Assembly: GCA_032433765.1 (NCBI GenBank)
Contig: JAVIAB010000139.1
Location: forward strand, 44,051,946 to 44,115,945
Direction: 5' to 3'
From: Megaustenia siamemsis
Taxonomy: Eukaryota; Mollusca; Gastropoda; Stylommatophora; Ariophantidae
Length of the DNA: 64,000 bases
The notes below the pieces were generated by a model. That model was not told the DNA's origin. It did no database searches and saw nothing but the letters and a program-made list of their open reading frames with translations. The position numbers and the translations under genes were made by a program. Below are positions 36,228-47,715 of this stretch, in pieces (position 1 is the first letter of the stretch; each line of letters begins with the position of its first letter).

Positions 36228-37020
36228 TAATGGCACATTTATGGGTGATGTGGTCGGTAATCAAGCCGCTGTAAGATCAAAGAAAAAAGTTCTGCTGTCC
36301 AGAACCAAATCCATACTGATTTGATATTAAGTTAGTGAAATCTGGGAACCGAGCCCGGAATCTACTAGTCTGTTGAGAACACACTAGCCACTTATCCACC
36401 AATAAACGATTTTCGAACTTCGAATATAATTTTGAAGATAAAAATGTAATGGGTGGGTACACAAAGGATAACAGCCAAGGGAGTCGATGTAAGATAATAA
36501 TTTGGAGCATAAATATCGAGTAATATAAAGTGACACAATTCGACATGAAGGGACTCTTGTGACCACCGGCTTCAATATTCTGCGAGACGGGTCGAATGAA
36601 ATCAATTTCCCTTGTGTTGTTAATATTGAAAAAAAATAAATAAATAAATAAAAAGAACTAAAATTTGTCTTTGCCAACTGACGCTAAATCATGTTTCCAA
36701 TGGAAAAAAAAGTATTCCTAATCGTTTAATCATCATTGAAACAGCTAGAAGCACATTTTAGAGATTGGAAGGAATGACCAACAAGTGCAGTAGACATTGG
36801 CCCACACGGTGCTAAACAAACAGCAATGCATTCCGTTAACAAGCTTAACAGGCAACTCTGAAGAGCTTTATAGCGTGAGGTGACGTGATAAAGGATCCTG
36901 GTCGGGCAAGTGTTGCCGGATTTTGTTTTCATGTTACTTAAAAGAGGGCGATCCCATCAGAGTCATGAATAGCAAATGCCAGACTGGTAATACAATCTCA
37001 ATATGAAAGCTCCCTAAGGA
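36228..37020. other. No gene; possible tRNA-like SINE head
   Basis: At 36335-36405 the minus strand has a weak A box (TAAGTGGCTAGTGTG) and a B-box-like GGGCTCGGTTCCC, like a decayed SINE-II-type head. The remainder is unremarkable. Confidence 0.4.
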
Positions 37021-37026
37021 TCATGG

Positions 37027-37830
37027 TAGGTAGACTATGGTGATGATTGTACCAAAACTGGGTGGGCTATGGCGATGATTGTACCAAAACTGGGTGGGCT
37101 ATGGCGATGATTGTACCAAAACTGGGTGGGCTATGGCGATGATTGTACCAAAACTGGGTGGGCTATGGCGATGATTGTACCAAAACTGGGTGGGCTATGG
37201 CGATGAGTGTAACAAATCTGGGTGGACTATGGCGATGATTGTACCAAAACTGGGTGGGCTATGGCGATGAGTGTAACAAATCTGGGTGGACTATGGCGAT
37301 GATTGTACCAAAACTGGGTGGACTATGGCGATGAGTGTAACAAAACTGGGTGGACTATGGCGATGAGTGTAACAAAACTGGGTGGACTATGGCGATGAGT
37401 GTAACAAAACTGGGTGGACTATGGCGATAAGTGTAACAAAATTGGGTGGACTATGGCGATAAGTGTAACAAAATTGGGTGGACTATGGCGATAAGTGTAA
37501 CAAAATTGGGTGGACTATGGCGATAAGTGTAACAAAACTGGGTGGACTATGGCGATAAGTGTAACAAAACTGGGTGGACTATGGCGATAAGTGTAACAAA
37601 ATTGGGTGGACTATGGCGATGAGTGTAACAAAACTGGTTGTTCTATGGCGATGAGTGTAACAAAACTGGTTGGGCTATGGCGATGAGTGTAACAAAACTG
37701 GGTGGGCTATGGCGATGAGTGTAACAAAACTGGGTGCTCTATGGCGATGAGTGTAAGAAAACTCTGTGGACTATGTCCATGAACGTAACAAAACTGGTTG
37801 GGCTATGGCGATACGTGTTACAAACTTATT
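37027..37830. repeat. 32-bp minisatellite, about 25 units
   Basis: Unit GTGGGCTATGGCGATGATTG plus TACCAAAACTGG. Variants form runs: GATTGTACC units first, then GAGTGTAAC, then ATAAGTGTAAC, then back to GAGTGTAAC. This shows local spread of each variant. Confidence 0.96.
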
Positions 37831-38880
37831 TATCGGTCACTCAACCGAATTTACAATTACATATAAGTTAGTGACCTTCACTTAACCACGGCTCTGTTGA
37901 AATGATTTTACACGGAAAATAAATCGTCACTAAAAATAATGATGATGGTGATGACGTGATAAAGACATTTGTAACTCCCTTTGTCAAAAGTAGCCAACTA
38001 ATTGTTACGACTTCCTGGCACAATGCCAATAACATTAGACCCGTTTCTTCTCTCTTGTTAAAATAGATTATTCACATCAGAAATGACGCGTCAGACCAAC
38101 ACGTCTTCAACTATATTTGGTATCTGTCAACATCATTTCTGCTAAAAATGACCATCTTATATTTTGAGAATAATTTCAAGTTTCTCATTAAAACTTGTGT
38201 TGCTATTTATATTTGTTATAATGATGTTAATGAATGAAAAATAAATTCCTGAAACGTTACAGCGCGCAGGAAAGAATATAAAATAATGTTGAGAGAAACT
38301 ATTTCATATTTGATAATTTATCATATTAAAACGTCTTTTTTAGCAGATAAAAGCCACATACAAAGATCTGTGCAGGCGATGCTTCTTCCTCTTGTACTTG
38401 GTCTTCTTATATTTCTTATTGTTCTCTAATATTATTATTTTAAACATTGCAATTATTTTTTCTTATCTTTGTTTCTTGAATTTTTTTTTTCGTTTTCATC
38501 TTCTTGGTATATATCTTCTCATAGAAAGATATAAATTATTATTATTATAATTATGGTTTTTCTTATTATTAGTATCATCCTATTTCTTCCTTATTTTCTT
38601 CTTATTTCATTACCATATATATAAATAATACAAATGTTATTATTATTGCTGTTACCTTTCTTGTTCATTTTCTTCTACTTTTCTTCTTATTCGCATAATA
38701 ATTAAAATAATCGTAATAATAACAGTTATTCCTGTCATTATTATTATCATCATTGTCACCATCATTCTACATCCTTTTTCATTTCTTACACAAAAATATA
38801 GGAGGCTTACAATATACATAATTAAATTATAATTCTCTCAGTGCTTGATAAACGTCTACAATAGATCTATCTAACCGATA
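37831..38880. other. No gene; very AT-rich
   Basis: From about 38390 to 38760 the sequence is made of TTATTATT-, TTCTT- and ATAATAAT-type simple sequence. No gene support. Confidence 0.45.
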
Positions 38881-38881
38881 G

Positions 38882-38936
38882 GGAGAGAAAGAAGAGAGAG
38901 AGAGAGAGAGAAAGAAAGAGAGAGAGAGAGAGATAA
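38882..38936. repeat. (GA)n microsatellite
   Basis: Purine-only GA/GAAA tract. Confidence 0.9.
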
Positions 38937-39024
38937 TGATGAAGAAAGCAAAAAAAAAAAAAACTATCTTTACGACACATAGTACCATTGCTGGTGTATG
39001 TCGGGGGGGGGGGGGGGGCAACGA

Positions 39025-39215
39025 TAGAACCAGAGGGATAAAGGCCGCTTGGTCAAGCAGTCGCCACGACGTGTGCGACTCAGAATTTATATTTCACCCC
39101 CGAAACAAAAAATCCTTTCTATCTACCGCGGGCTTCGAACACCGTACGTCAGCTTTTCAGCCAGCGGAACAGTGGTTTTAGCCGCACGGCCACGAAGAAA
39201 TTATCACAACCTGAA
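39025..39215 (-). mobile_element. tRNA-derived SINE-V (head plus body)
   Basis: On the minus strand, GTGGCCGTGCGGCTAAAACC is an A-box-like start and GGTGTTCGAAGCCC is a B-box-like site about 45 bp later, followed by body sequence. A run of about 17 G at 39003-39019 adjoins it. I see no second copy in the window, so the family is unconfirmed. Confidence 0.5.
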
Positions 39216-39279
39216 CCATCGTTAAGGGAAGAGGTATGTTTACAAGACTCGCAACAAATTCACAAATACTCTACAGCAG

Positions 39280-39538
39280 AGCTAGCCGCGATAGCTCAGT
39301 GGTTAGTGAACGGGACTACAAATGATAAGAGGTAGGGTTCGATCCTAACCGACGGCTTCCGGTTTACCCAGCCTTTAATGGGTACCGGATTTTTTTCAGG
39401 GAAAGTAGAACGGCTCGGACGTAATACCGACCACAATACGCAAAAAATCTTGTGCCGAAGGTCTGTAAAATGTATGGTCACTAACACCATATTCCCCTTA
39501 CGCCACTTGGCATGACGGGGGTACTTTACTTTTTTTTT
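39280..39538 (+). mobile_element. SINE-I, full length
   Basis: Head AGCCGCGATAGCTCAGTGG, B box GGTTCGATCCT, central block and 3' end present; a T-run ends it. No convincing TSD was seen. Confidence 0.92.
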
Positions 39539-39547
39539 ACAATAGCA

Positions 39548-39665
39548 AAAAAAAAAAAAAATCCCAAGAAAATAGTCAACTCGAAGCAGGATCGAACCTG
39601 TACTCCGGGACATTGCACTTTGCCACGATAGTCTATGCACAGCGGTACACTGCCAGCCAAACAAC
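39548..39665 (-). mobile_element. tRNA-like SINE head
   Basis: The minus strand reads GGCTGGCAGTGTACCGC (A-box-like) and CAGGTTCGATCCTG (good B box), then a short body ending in an A-run on the plus strand. It directly follows SINE-I and may be a separate small family or a tRNA pseudogene. Confidence 0.5.
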
Positions 39666-39669
39666 CTAA

Positions 39670-40735
39670 AATGCTGCGATCACTTGCGATATCTTTCACG
39701 CATGTGCACTCATGACTATAGCATAGTGCGACGAACACAAATCTGGAATCAATTGTATGTCTGTATTTTCCTACTAAGACAAGTATCTCCCGAATAGGGT
39801 CGGGCTGAATACTTTTCGTTGCAGACAAACAATTATAGGACGAAACAGCACGAATAGTAGTTTCCAGTAGTATCTGCATGATAATCCGTCTACCCTTCAT
39901 GAGTTAAGTTTGAATTGGGTTTGTTTTTATCTTCTGTTGTTGTAGCGGGCTAGAATAGCCATATTGATTTATCTGTTTTTACTGATGAATTTGAAACATA
40001 TCATCTTGATATGTGGTGCAATACTATGCTGTTTTATTTCATGAATGATCATCCATCTCGCTGTCATACCCACCCACTAGAACCTGCCTGTGTAGTACGA
40101 CATTCAGTTTGGAATGACTAAGCTTCAGCATAACTATAGGTTCTTGTATCTTCACAACTTTTTCTTGTTTTTGTTTCGTTCCTAGGTTTTCTCTGACTGC
40201 TTTTTGTTTTGTGTCATTAAAATATAAAATATTCATTTATGTATCTCACTTTAAAAACTGTGGTCCTGACTCAGTAATCGTGTTCAATATGAGCTACACT
40301 CGTCACAGTTACATACTTTGTCAAACAGAGCAGAGAGTAGCCGCTCTTAATACCCTTATCTATTTATCTATCACAGCGACACAGGTTCTTTGATTTCTTT
40401 AGCGCATCCTGTAATTTTGTTTTAGCCCACCAATTTCTTTATATTACATAAACTATTCATTGAAATACTGATCTTGCTAGGCACCTTAAACAGTGTTTTG
40501 AATAAATCATTTCATTTGACTCAAGCCATTTTTCTTCAAAGTATTTCTTCAAACAGATAACTTGTGAACATACTCTATATAAGCACCACAAACAATGCAT
40601 AATTTTCAAAATATAAGTTCTGTCATCTCCGAAACCATCATATGAAGATATGCTGATGATATGGGTCAAGCAGAACGAATGCCATATTTTCATATTGAAC
40701 TGAGTCAGTTGTTACGGTCATATATGAATTTGTTT
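39670..40735. other. No gene seen
   Basis: AT-rich unique-looking sequence; short frames show no motif. Confidence 0.4.
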
Positions 40736-40736
40736 A

Positions 40737-41202
40737 AAAAAGTAAAGGTTCCCTTCAAGTCTTGCTAGGCGTATCGGGAATATGGCGTTAGTGACCATAT
40801 TTATCAATGATTGTGGCACATTTTTGGGTGGTGTTGTTGATATCACGAAAGGACGTCTTTATTTCTAAGAAAAATCTCTGATACCCATTTTAAAGGCTGG
40901 GTGAACCCCGGAGCATTGTATGTCTGAAAAAAAAATCCACCACTTCTGGAGATTCAACCTGGACCCTTATAATCAGGAAGCGAGCACACTAGCCACTCAG
41001 CCATCAGGAAGAAAGCACACTAGCCATTCAGCCATCAGGAAGCGAGCACACTAGCCACTCAGCCATCAGGAAGAAAGCACACTAGCCATTCAGCCATCAG
41101 GAAGCGAGCACACTAGCCACTCAGCCATCAGGAAGAAAGCACACTAGCCACTCAGCCATCAGGAAGCGAGCACACTAGCCACTCAGCCGTTGAGACTCCG
41201 GA
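40737..41202 (-). mobile_element. SINE-II with internally amplified head
   Basis: Minus-strand SINE: A box GGCTGAGTGGCTAGTG, B box AGGTTGAATCTCC, central block TTTAAAATGGGTATCAGAGA, then ATATGGTCACTAACGCCATA near the 3' end and a tail CCTTTACTTTT. The 3' half is clearly related to SINE-I, while the head is a different tRNA type. The A-box region is repeated in tandem seven times (40972-41188). Confidence 0.83.
40972..41188 (-). repeat. 31-bp tandem array of a SINE A box
   Basis: Seven units of 31 bp, plus-strand form AGGAAGCGAGCACACTAGCC plus ACTCAGCCATC. Two versions alternate (AAGCGAG/CACTCAG and AAGAAAG/CATTCAG), so the real repeat was probably a 62-bp dimer. Each unit carries one A box but no B box. 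Confidence 0.95.
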
Positions 41203-41423
41203 TATATCAACAGCGTTTTATATTTTTGGCCCATATGGTTATAGTGGCCTTGTCCACTGTCAGAGGAGAAAAGAACAGAACTCATGTCAACTACCACGCA
41301 CGTTCAGGTCAAGGACTTCTCCGGTGCTGCGTAGTTCGTGCAGTTGAAGCCATCTTCAGTGCTTTCGCTATCGTATGACAGGCATGCTTCATACTGGGAG
41401 ACGTCCGGAGGAGATCACAATGG

Positions 41424-41665
41424 AGCGTGACGCCAAGTGGCGTATAGGGAATATGGTGTTAGTGACCATACATTTTGCATACCTTCAGCACGTGATTTTG
41501 GGGTAATGTGGTCGGTATTACGCCCGTGCCGCTTCACTTTCCCAGAAAAAAAAAATCCGGTACCCATTTAAGGCTGGATGAACCCGGAAGCCGTTGGTTG
41601 GGATCGAACCCTACCCCTTGTCCTTTGTAGTCCAGCTCACTAACCACTGAGCTATCGCGGCTCCC
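41424..41665 (-). mobile_element. SINE-I, lacking its extreme 3' end
   Basis: Matches SINE-I from the head (GGGAGCCGCGATAGCTCAGT at the right end) to CGCCACTTGGCGTCACG at the left end, without the usual CTTTACTTTT tail. No TSD was recognised. Confidence 0.9.
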
Positions 41666-41937
41666 TGTCCACTAAACTAAACTAATAATTTGGATAGCGA
41701 TTTGCACAGATAGAGAATAAGGCCCACAATAACGCCACAAAAGCAGAAATGGAGGAAAGGATAACAAAAATTAATATAGAGTAGACGTGAGCTCTAATAT
41801 GTTTATGGCACAATCTGGGCTTATTAATGAAAGTTCCAGCAAGTTTGAGACACCATTAAGGAAGCATGTGTCATTGTGTAAATGATAATTTTGATGCAAT
41901 TTGTGTGGTAAATATATCAATGCGTACAAACTTTGTG

Positions 41938-43052
41938 GGTGAAAAGTTTTGGTGCAAGCATTCAATATGTACAAGGTAATCTTTGTGCAAACATTTACTA
42001 TGTACAAGGTAATCTTGTTGCAAACATTACATGTGTACAATGGAATCTTGGTGCAAATTTTCAACGTGTACAAGGTAATCATGGTGCAAACATTCAATAT
42101 GTACAAGGTAATCTTGGTGCAAACATTCAATATGTACAAGGTAATCTTGGTGCAAACATTCAACGTGTACAAGGTAATCTTGGTGCAAACATTCAACATG
42201 TAAAAGGTAAACTTGGTGCAAACATTCAATATGTACAAGGTAATCTTGGTGCAAACATTCAACGTGTACAAGGTAATCTTGGTGCAAACATTCAACATGT
42301 AAAAGGTAAACTTGGTGCAAACATTCAAAATGTGCAAGGTAATTTTGGTGCAAACATTCAACATGTAAAAGGTAAACTTGGTGCAAACATTCAAAATGTG
42401 CAAGGTAATCCTGATGCAAACATTCAACATGTAAAAGGTAAACTTGGTGCAAACATTCAAAATGTGCAAGGTAATATTGGTGCAAAAATTCAACATGTAA
42501 AAGGTAAACTTGGTGCAAATATTCAAAATGTACAAGGTAATCTTGGTGCAAACATTCAACGTGTACAAGGTAATCTTGGTGTAAATATTCAACGTGCACA
42601 AGGTAATCTTGGTGGAAACATTCAATGTGTACAAGGTAATCTTGGTGCAAACATTCAATGTGTAAAAGGTAATCTTGGTGCAAACATTCAACGTGTACAA
42701 GGTAATCTTGGTGTAAACATTCAATGTGTACAAGGTAATCTTGGTGTAAACATTCAATGTGTACAAGGTAATCTTGGTGTAAACATTCAATGTGTACAAG
42801 GTAATCTTGGTGTAAACATTCAATGTGTACAAGGTAATCTTGGTGTAAACATTCAATGTGTACAAGGTAATCTTGGTGTAAACATTCAATGTGTACAAGG
42901 TAATCTTGGTGCAAACATTAAATGTGTACAAGGTAATCTTGGTGCAAACATTCAATGTGTACAAGGTAATCTTGGTGCAAACATTCAATGTGTACAAGGT
43001 AATCTTGGTGCAAACATTAAATGTGTACAAGGTAATCTTGGTGCAGAATATT
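41938..43052. repeat. 33-bp minisatellite, about 34 units
   Basis: Unit GTACAAGGTAATCTTGGTGC plus AAACATTCAATGT. Long frames arise on both strands because 33 is a multiple of three; one plus frame would give an 11-residue repeat around QGNLGANIQCV. Variants are mostly residue-changing and unevenly clustered (AAAATGTGCAAGG in the left half, TGTAAACATTC in the right half). I do not call it a gene. Confidence 0.95.
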
Positions 43053-43054
43053 GA

Positions 43055-43537
43055 ACGCCTGTATTCATTGTTTACAACGCAAACTTAACGCAACTTCTAT
43101 ATATAGCAAAGTACGTGTTCTAGACAGGCGACATTTTCATGCAAATAAAACTCTCAAGAACGTCTAAGAATTGACGTCATTGCACTATATCTGCCCTCGA
43201 AAAGGCTCAAATCTGTGGTAAAGTTATTCATGAAAGTCTCCGTTAAAGATTATTCGCATCTTCCGTCAAGCTCGGGTTTTACAAGTTTGAATAACTGAAC
43301 AGATTCAGCATCCATTTGCAGCTCTATGGGCCTTATAACATCAAAAGTGTGGAACTAATCTGTTATGATTGATTTAATAAGTTTCTCTAATTACTAAATA
43401 GCTTCGACACCATATAAATAGTAAACAAGTATATCACAATTAATTTACGGAAATTATTTTAAAACGCTGTAGGTTCACAGCGTTAATACATAAGTAAATG
43501 TGTAAATCAGAGAACAGATCGGAATTAAACAATGTCC
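43055..43537. other. No gene seen
   Basis: AT-rich unique-looking DNA. Confidence 0.4.
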
Positions 43538-43576
43538 GGAATATATATATATCCGGTTATCATATATATATACAGT

Positions 43577-43645
<69 letters not shown>
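43538..43645. repeat. (TA)n microsatellite
   Basis: TA dinucleotide array, imperfect in its first half with ATATCCGGTTATCATATA. Confidence 0.95.
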
Positions 43646-43647
<2 letters not shown>

Positions 43648-43858
43648 AAAAATTGAAATCTGCTAGAAAATAAATTTAGATAAGAGACAAGACCAAACAA
43701 AATAAAAAGTTTGAGGCCTCACAATATAAGGACAGAGAATAATAGGGAGACCAAAGAAGAGATGGATAGACTGAATAAAAGATGTATGAAAGAGGCAAAA
43801 CTGTTTTTTATCTTCACAGCGTCCAGATACGCTCAAGAACGACGCTACATCTAAAATA

Positions 43859-44069
43859 TATATCTATCTATTGACCTTTCGAGCCGTAGCCAGCCCATAG
43901 GGCGTAGACCAAGATACTCCTTCTCTTATTTAAATTTTAATTCTAGCAGTTTTCAATTCTTCTAAAGATATTTTATCAAATCTCGCCATTTGTTTCTGTT
44001 CTGTGCAAGCAACTCTATCTCATTGAGGAAGCCGATTCATGCTGCTCTTGCCTCTCTCATCAATGTTCT
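43859..44069 (-). mobile_element. LINE-R5 3' fragment
   Basis: Closely matches the 3' terminal region of the LINE-R5 at 58589-59630, including its 3'-untranslated end and a short ATCT tail at the left. A 13-bp TSD, TACATCTAAAATA, at 43846-43858 and 44070-44082 defines a heavily 5'-truncated insertion of about 211 bp. Confidence 0.93.
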
Positions 44070-44084
44070 TACATCTAAAATAGA

Positions 44085-44510
44085 AACGACCAAAAGAACA
44101 AACATATCCAACATTTAGAGACATTCAATTATATTATATACAGACTTTCATTAATGGATGCTTACGCAGGATAAAAGGATGGAAACGGCAGGACAAAATC
44201 ACTAACATAGAATTATGGAAATGTACCAGTCAAACACCAGTGGATAAAGAGATACAGCGAAGACGATGGCGCTGGATAGGACACACACTACGGAAGCCAA
44301 CTGAGAGTACTACACAATATGCCCTTTTTTTGGAATCCCCATGGGAAAAGACAAAGAGGAAGACCAAGGAACTCTTGGAGAAGACAGAAGCAGAGATGAA
44401 GATGATGGGGAAGACATGGAATGATCTTAAAAGAATGGCAAAAAACAGAACGACTTGGAAAGTGTTTGTTGAAGACCTATGCTCCACTGGGAGCTAAAAA
44501 GGTAGAAGAA
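44085..44510 (+). mobile_element. LINE-R3 fragment
   Basis: Encodes QTFINGCLRRIKGWKRQDKI, DKEIQRRRWRWIGHTLRKP and TTWKVFVEDLCSTGS with a stop and an AAG-rich tail. It is the sister of the minus-strand copy at 34010-34750. The left border is uncertain, and the LINE-R5 fragment may have landed at its edge. Confidence 0.82.
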
Positions 44511-44514
44511 GAAT

Positions 44515-45685
44515 TATATTATACATTCCTCATTTTTCCTGAGACCCATCAAGGCAACAGCAGACAAGTTAAAGAGTGAAAATAAGAAAACACATAAGTC
44601 AGAGCAAGTTAGTACATTCTAGCAAATTTAAACAGTAACAACTGAGAACAAAATAAGGAAAAGGTTTAAGTAAACTCCATTTATCGTGGCTGCTGGTCGT
44701 ATTTATGTACAAGCACATTTATTATCAGTTTCTTGTCGTTTTAATCAGCTCTACAGACTTTTTGTCTCCACAAGATGTCACCAATCCTGTCTCCACACTA
44801 CAAATTGATAGCAGATACCGATTAATTTGAAGCCGGGGTGAAAGTCCAGCCGATAACTGGTGGCAGAAAGACCGGAAGGCAAAAAGAAACAGCTAAATTT
44901 AATCGTGAGCTCACGAAAACCGCATCACCCTGGGGCTCAAACTGCTCTCGATCGGGCTCCGAATGTGCTCGAGATATGTGAACATGATCGCAATGCGCTG
45001 GGGTAATGAAATGATGTTAAAGGAGTCTTGATCTGTCCCTTGTGTAACTTCCACGCGGAGGCCGGGGTGGAGGCCAGGCTGGGATCTGTGGCCCACGATT
45101 CGATCCCGACATTCATTCATTGCTTTATTAGAGTGTCGACAGATCCCCTGGGCCTCTGAGAACAACAAAGTAATAAATGAAACCTACCCGTTCTCTCTCG
45201 GTAATCAACTCCATGATTCTCCCGGCAAACTGCTAAAGGAAATGCAAATTTCTACGGCTTGATTTCATTTGAGATAAAATTAAATTTCCATTCTTGCTGC
45301 CTCTGAAGCCATAGATCAAGTGCAGATAAATATGCTCATGGTCCTGTCTTTCTCTCTCACTTTCTCGGCTTTTCTATTTCATTCAATATCACGCATACAG
45401 CAGCTAGTAGGGAAGGAAAATAAATAGAGCGGCTAGTAAAGAAAAGAAAACAGATAGACTAGTTCTAGAAAAAATAAGCAGGCGAGGAAAGAAGCCAAAT
45501 TAAAGGGAGAATATTTGGTAAAGGAAAAGATAAAAGTTGTTTCGTTGGAAATAAACTCGAAGGTAAATTAAACTAAAAACATTATCGTCCTAAGACACAC
45601 ATTTGGATACGAGGGAAACCAGTGCACTTACTCGATATCATTACCTTCATTGTCTCTATGAGCCTGATTCGTTCTTTTTTTAACT
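44515..45685. other. No gene seen
   Basis: Includes an A/G-rich stretch at about 45400-45540. No gene or known repeat supported. Confidence 0.4.
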
Positions 45686-45689
45686 GGTG

Positions 45690-45775
45690 GATAAGAAAGA
45701 GTCAGACTGGATCGAACTCACGTTAACCTGTTCACCGAGCCAGCACATTAACCACTACCCTAAGGATAATCCAAA
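45690..45775 (-). mobile_element. tRNA-like SINE head, isolated
   Basis: The minus strand has GGGTAGTGGTTAATGTGC (A-box-like) and GAGTTCGATCC (good B box) about 30 bp later. No SINE body could be followed beyond it. Confidence 0.5.
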
Positions 45776-45904
45776 GCAAAGAACTAGAGTGGACCGTGAC
45801 TTTTTTAAAATTCTATTTTCGGTTTCAGCAACAGATGACAGAGTGTGAGCATGATTGTAAGAATAATAAATTGAAGATAAGCGCGGCCACAAAAACTGAC
45901 AGGA

Positions 45905-46110
45905 TATTAACGAAGCGGTCTTGTTCGATCCTATTCGACTGCTTCTTGGTACACCCAGTCTGAAATGGATACCAGATTTTTCTGGGGAAATAGGGCGGCC
46001 TGGCGTGATACCAAGCACATCATTCATAAAAATCGCATTAGTCATTGACAAAAATGATCCCTACATTATATACCCCATACTCTCTAAGGCGCGAAGGGAA
46101 CCCTCTACTT
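45905..46110 (+). mobile_element. SINE-I-related copy, head mostly missing
   Basis: B box GTTCGATCCT, then CACCCAGTCTGAAATGGATA, TTTTTCTGGGGAAATAGGGC, and a diverged 3' half. It keeps the shared central block but is clearly older than neighbouring copies. Confidence 0.75.
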
Positions 46111-46194
46111 TCCCCCAAAAGTTCTCGTGCCTCAGTCGGATAAGTCAGGATGAATGGTACAACTATGGACATGTAGTTATAACATAATACAATA

Positions 46195-46458
46195 GGGAGC
46201 CACGATAGCTCAGCGGTTAGTGGACTGGACTACAAAACGCAAGCGATCGGGTTCGATCCTTTTTCGACGGCTTTTAGGTTCACCCAGTCTTAAATGAGTA
46301 TTGTATTTTTTTTTCTGGGATAATAAAACGGCACGGGCGTAATGCCGACCACATTACCCCAAAATTATGTGCCGAAGGTCTGTAAAAATGAAGGTCACTA
46401 GCACCATATTCCTTATACATCACTTGGCGTGACGGGGCACTTTACTTTTACTTTCTTA
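46195..46458 (+). mobile_element. SINE-I, full length
   Basis: Complete but moderately diverged copy with a perfect 11-bp TSD, ATAATACAATA, at 46184-46194 and 46459-46469. Confidence 0.94.
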
Positions 46459-46732
46459 TAATACAATAACAAATTTTATAAATGAATAAAAATTAAGTTC
46501 TTTGCCAACTTCTTCTTCTACTTTTTCTCATCCTCTTCTTCTTCATCAGCACAAAGCTTTCTATGCCTCAAATAAAGGTTTCCCTTGCAGAGCCTGAGGA
46601 ATAAGATGTTGCTATCCATGTTATTTAGATAAAGAACTACATATTTTATGGATGATGTGTTCAGTATCACGCCAAGTCCCTCTACTATCCCTGAAAATCT
46701 GATACCCATTTAACGTTAGGTGAACCTAGGAA

Positions 46733-47446
46733 GCAAAAAATATGGACTAGAAATGAATATCAAAAAGACTAAAACTATGATCATAAACAAAGAAAATTCT
46801 CAATACCTACAATTAAATATCTCAGTTGAGGGAACACATCTGGAGACAGTCCAGAGCTATAACTACCTGGGACATACTATAACCAATTAGGGAAAATGCA
46901 AAATTGAAATAAACAAAAGAATAGGTATGGCAAAAAGTAATTTTAATGCCATGAAAAATATACTAACAACAAAACAAATAATGTATCAACAGGGCTGACA
47001 CTAAGAATGGCAAAATGTTACATCTTCTCAGTATTCCTGTATGGTGCAGAAACATGGACATTAGACAAGAAAACAGAACAGAAAATTGAAGCCTTTGTAA
47101 TGTACATTTATAGAAGAATAGTAGAATTGGATGGAAAGAAAAGAAAACAAACGATGAAGTTTTAAAACAAATGAAAATAAAAAGAGAACTACTAAATACA
47201 ATTAAGACACGACAAATTAAATTTTTTAAGCATGTTAAAAGACACAAAAACCTACTAAAAGTAATATTGGAAGGGAAAATACAAGGTAAAAGAGGCAGAG
47301 GCAGACCAAGACTAACATGGACGAGTAACATCAAAAGATGGACAAGTCAATCTACGACAGCCTGCACCATCAAAGCAAGAAACAGAGTAGAATGGCGATC
47401 CATGGTAGTCAACCCTCGTTGCGGAGAAGGCACTCGATGATGATGA
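46733..47446 (+). mobile_element. LINE-R1 inserted in a SINE
   Basis: 5'-truncated R1: NIKKTKTMIINKENSQ, YNYLGHTITN (then a stop), FLYGAETWTLDKKTEQ, LLKVILEGKIQGKRGRG, WTSNIKRWTSQ and EWRSMVVNPRCGEGTR, with several frameshifts. The tail is four GAT units. A 12-bp TSD with one mismatch, TGAACCTAGGAA at 46721-46732 and TGAACCTAAGAA at 47447-47458, lies in SINE sequence. Confidence 0.92.
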
Positions 47447-47474
47447 TGAACCTAAGAACAACGCATTCGGATTG

Positions 47475-47700
47475 AACTATATCTCTTGTCATTGGTAGTC
47501 CAGTTCACTATCCACTGAGCCATACAGTTCTTGTCATTAGTAGTCCAGTTCACTATCCACTGAGCCATACAGTTCTTATCATTAGTAGTCCAGTTCACTA
47601 TCCACTGAGCCATACACTTCTTGTGATTAGTAGTCCAGTTCACTATCCACTGAGCCATACACTTCTTGTGATTAGTAGTCCAGTTCACTAACAAATAAGC
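47475..47700 (-). repeat. 45-bp tandem array of a SINE-I A box
   Basis: Five units of 45 bp containing TAGTCCAGTTCACTATCCAC plus TGAGCCATAC, which is the reverse of the SINE-I A-box region. The outermost units merge into normal SINE sequence on both sides, so the array grew inside the element. Confidence 0.93.
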
Positions 47701-47715
47701 CTACTCGGCTCCCTC

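Larger units (their letters stand above)
46620..47715 (-). mobile_element. SINE-I-related copy split by a LINE
   Basis: Left part (46620-46732) holds the 3' body and central block up to GGTGAACCTAGG. The right part (47447-47715) resumes with AACCTAAGAAC, the B-box region, an amplified A-box array and the head end CGGCTCCC. The gap is the LINE-R1 at 46733-47446. Confidence 0.83.

Noticed and set aside
41771..43054. 373- to 419-residue repeat proteins
   Set aside because: The 33-bp minisatellite opens both strands; no signal peptide or domain, and variant pattern is that of neutral repeats.
44833..44885. FMN riboswitch-like words (GCCGGGGTGAAAGTCC)
   Set aside because: Only a short superficial match; the full set of conserved stems is missing and the class is bacterial.
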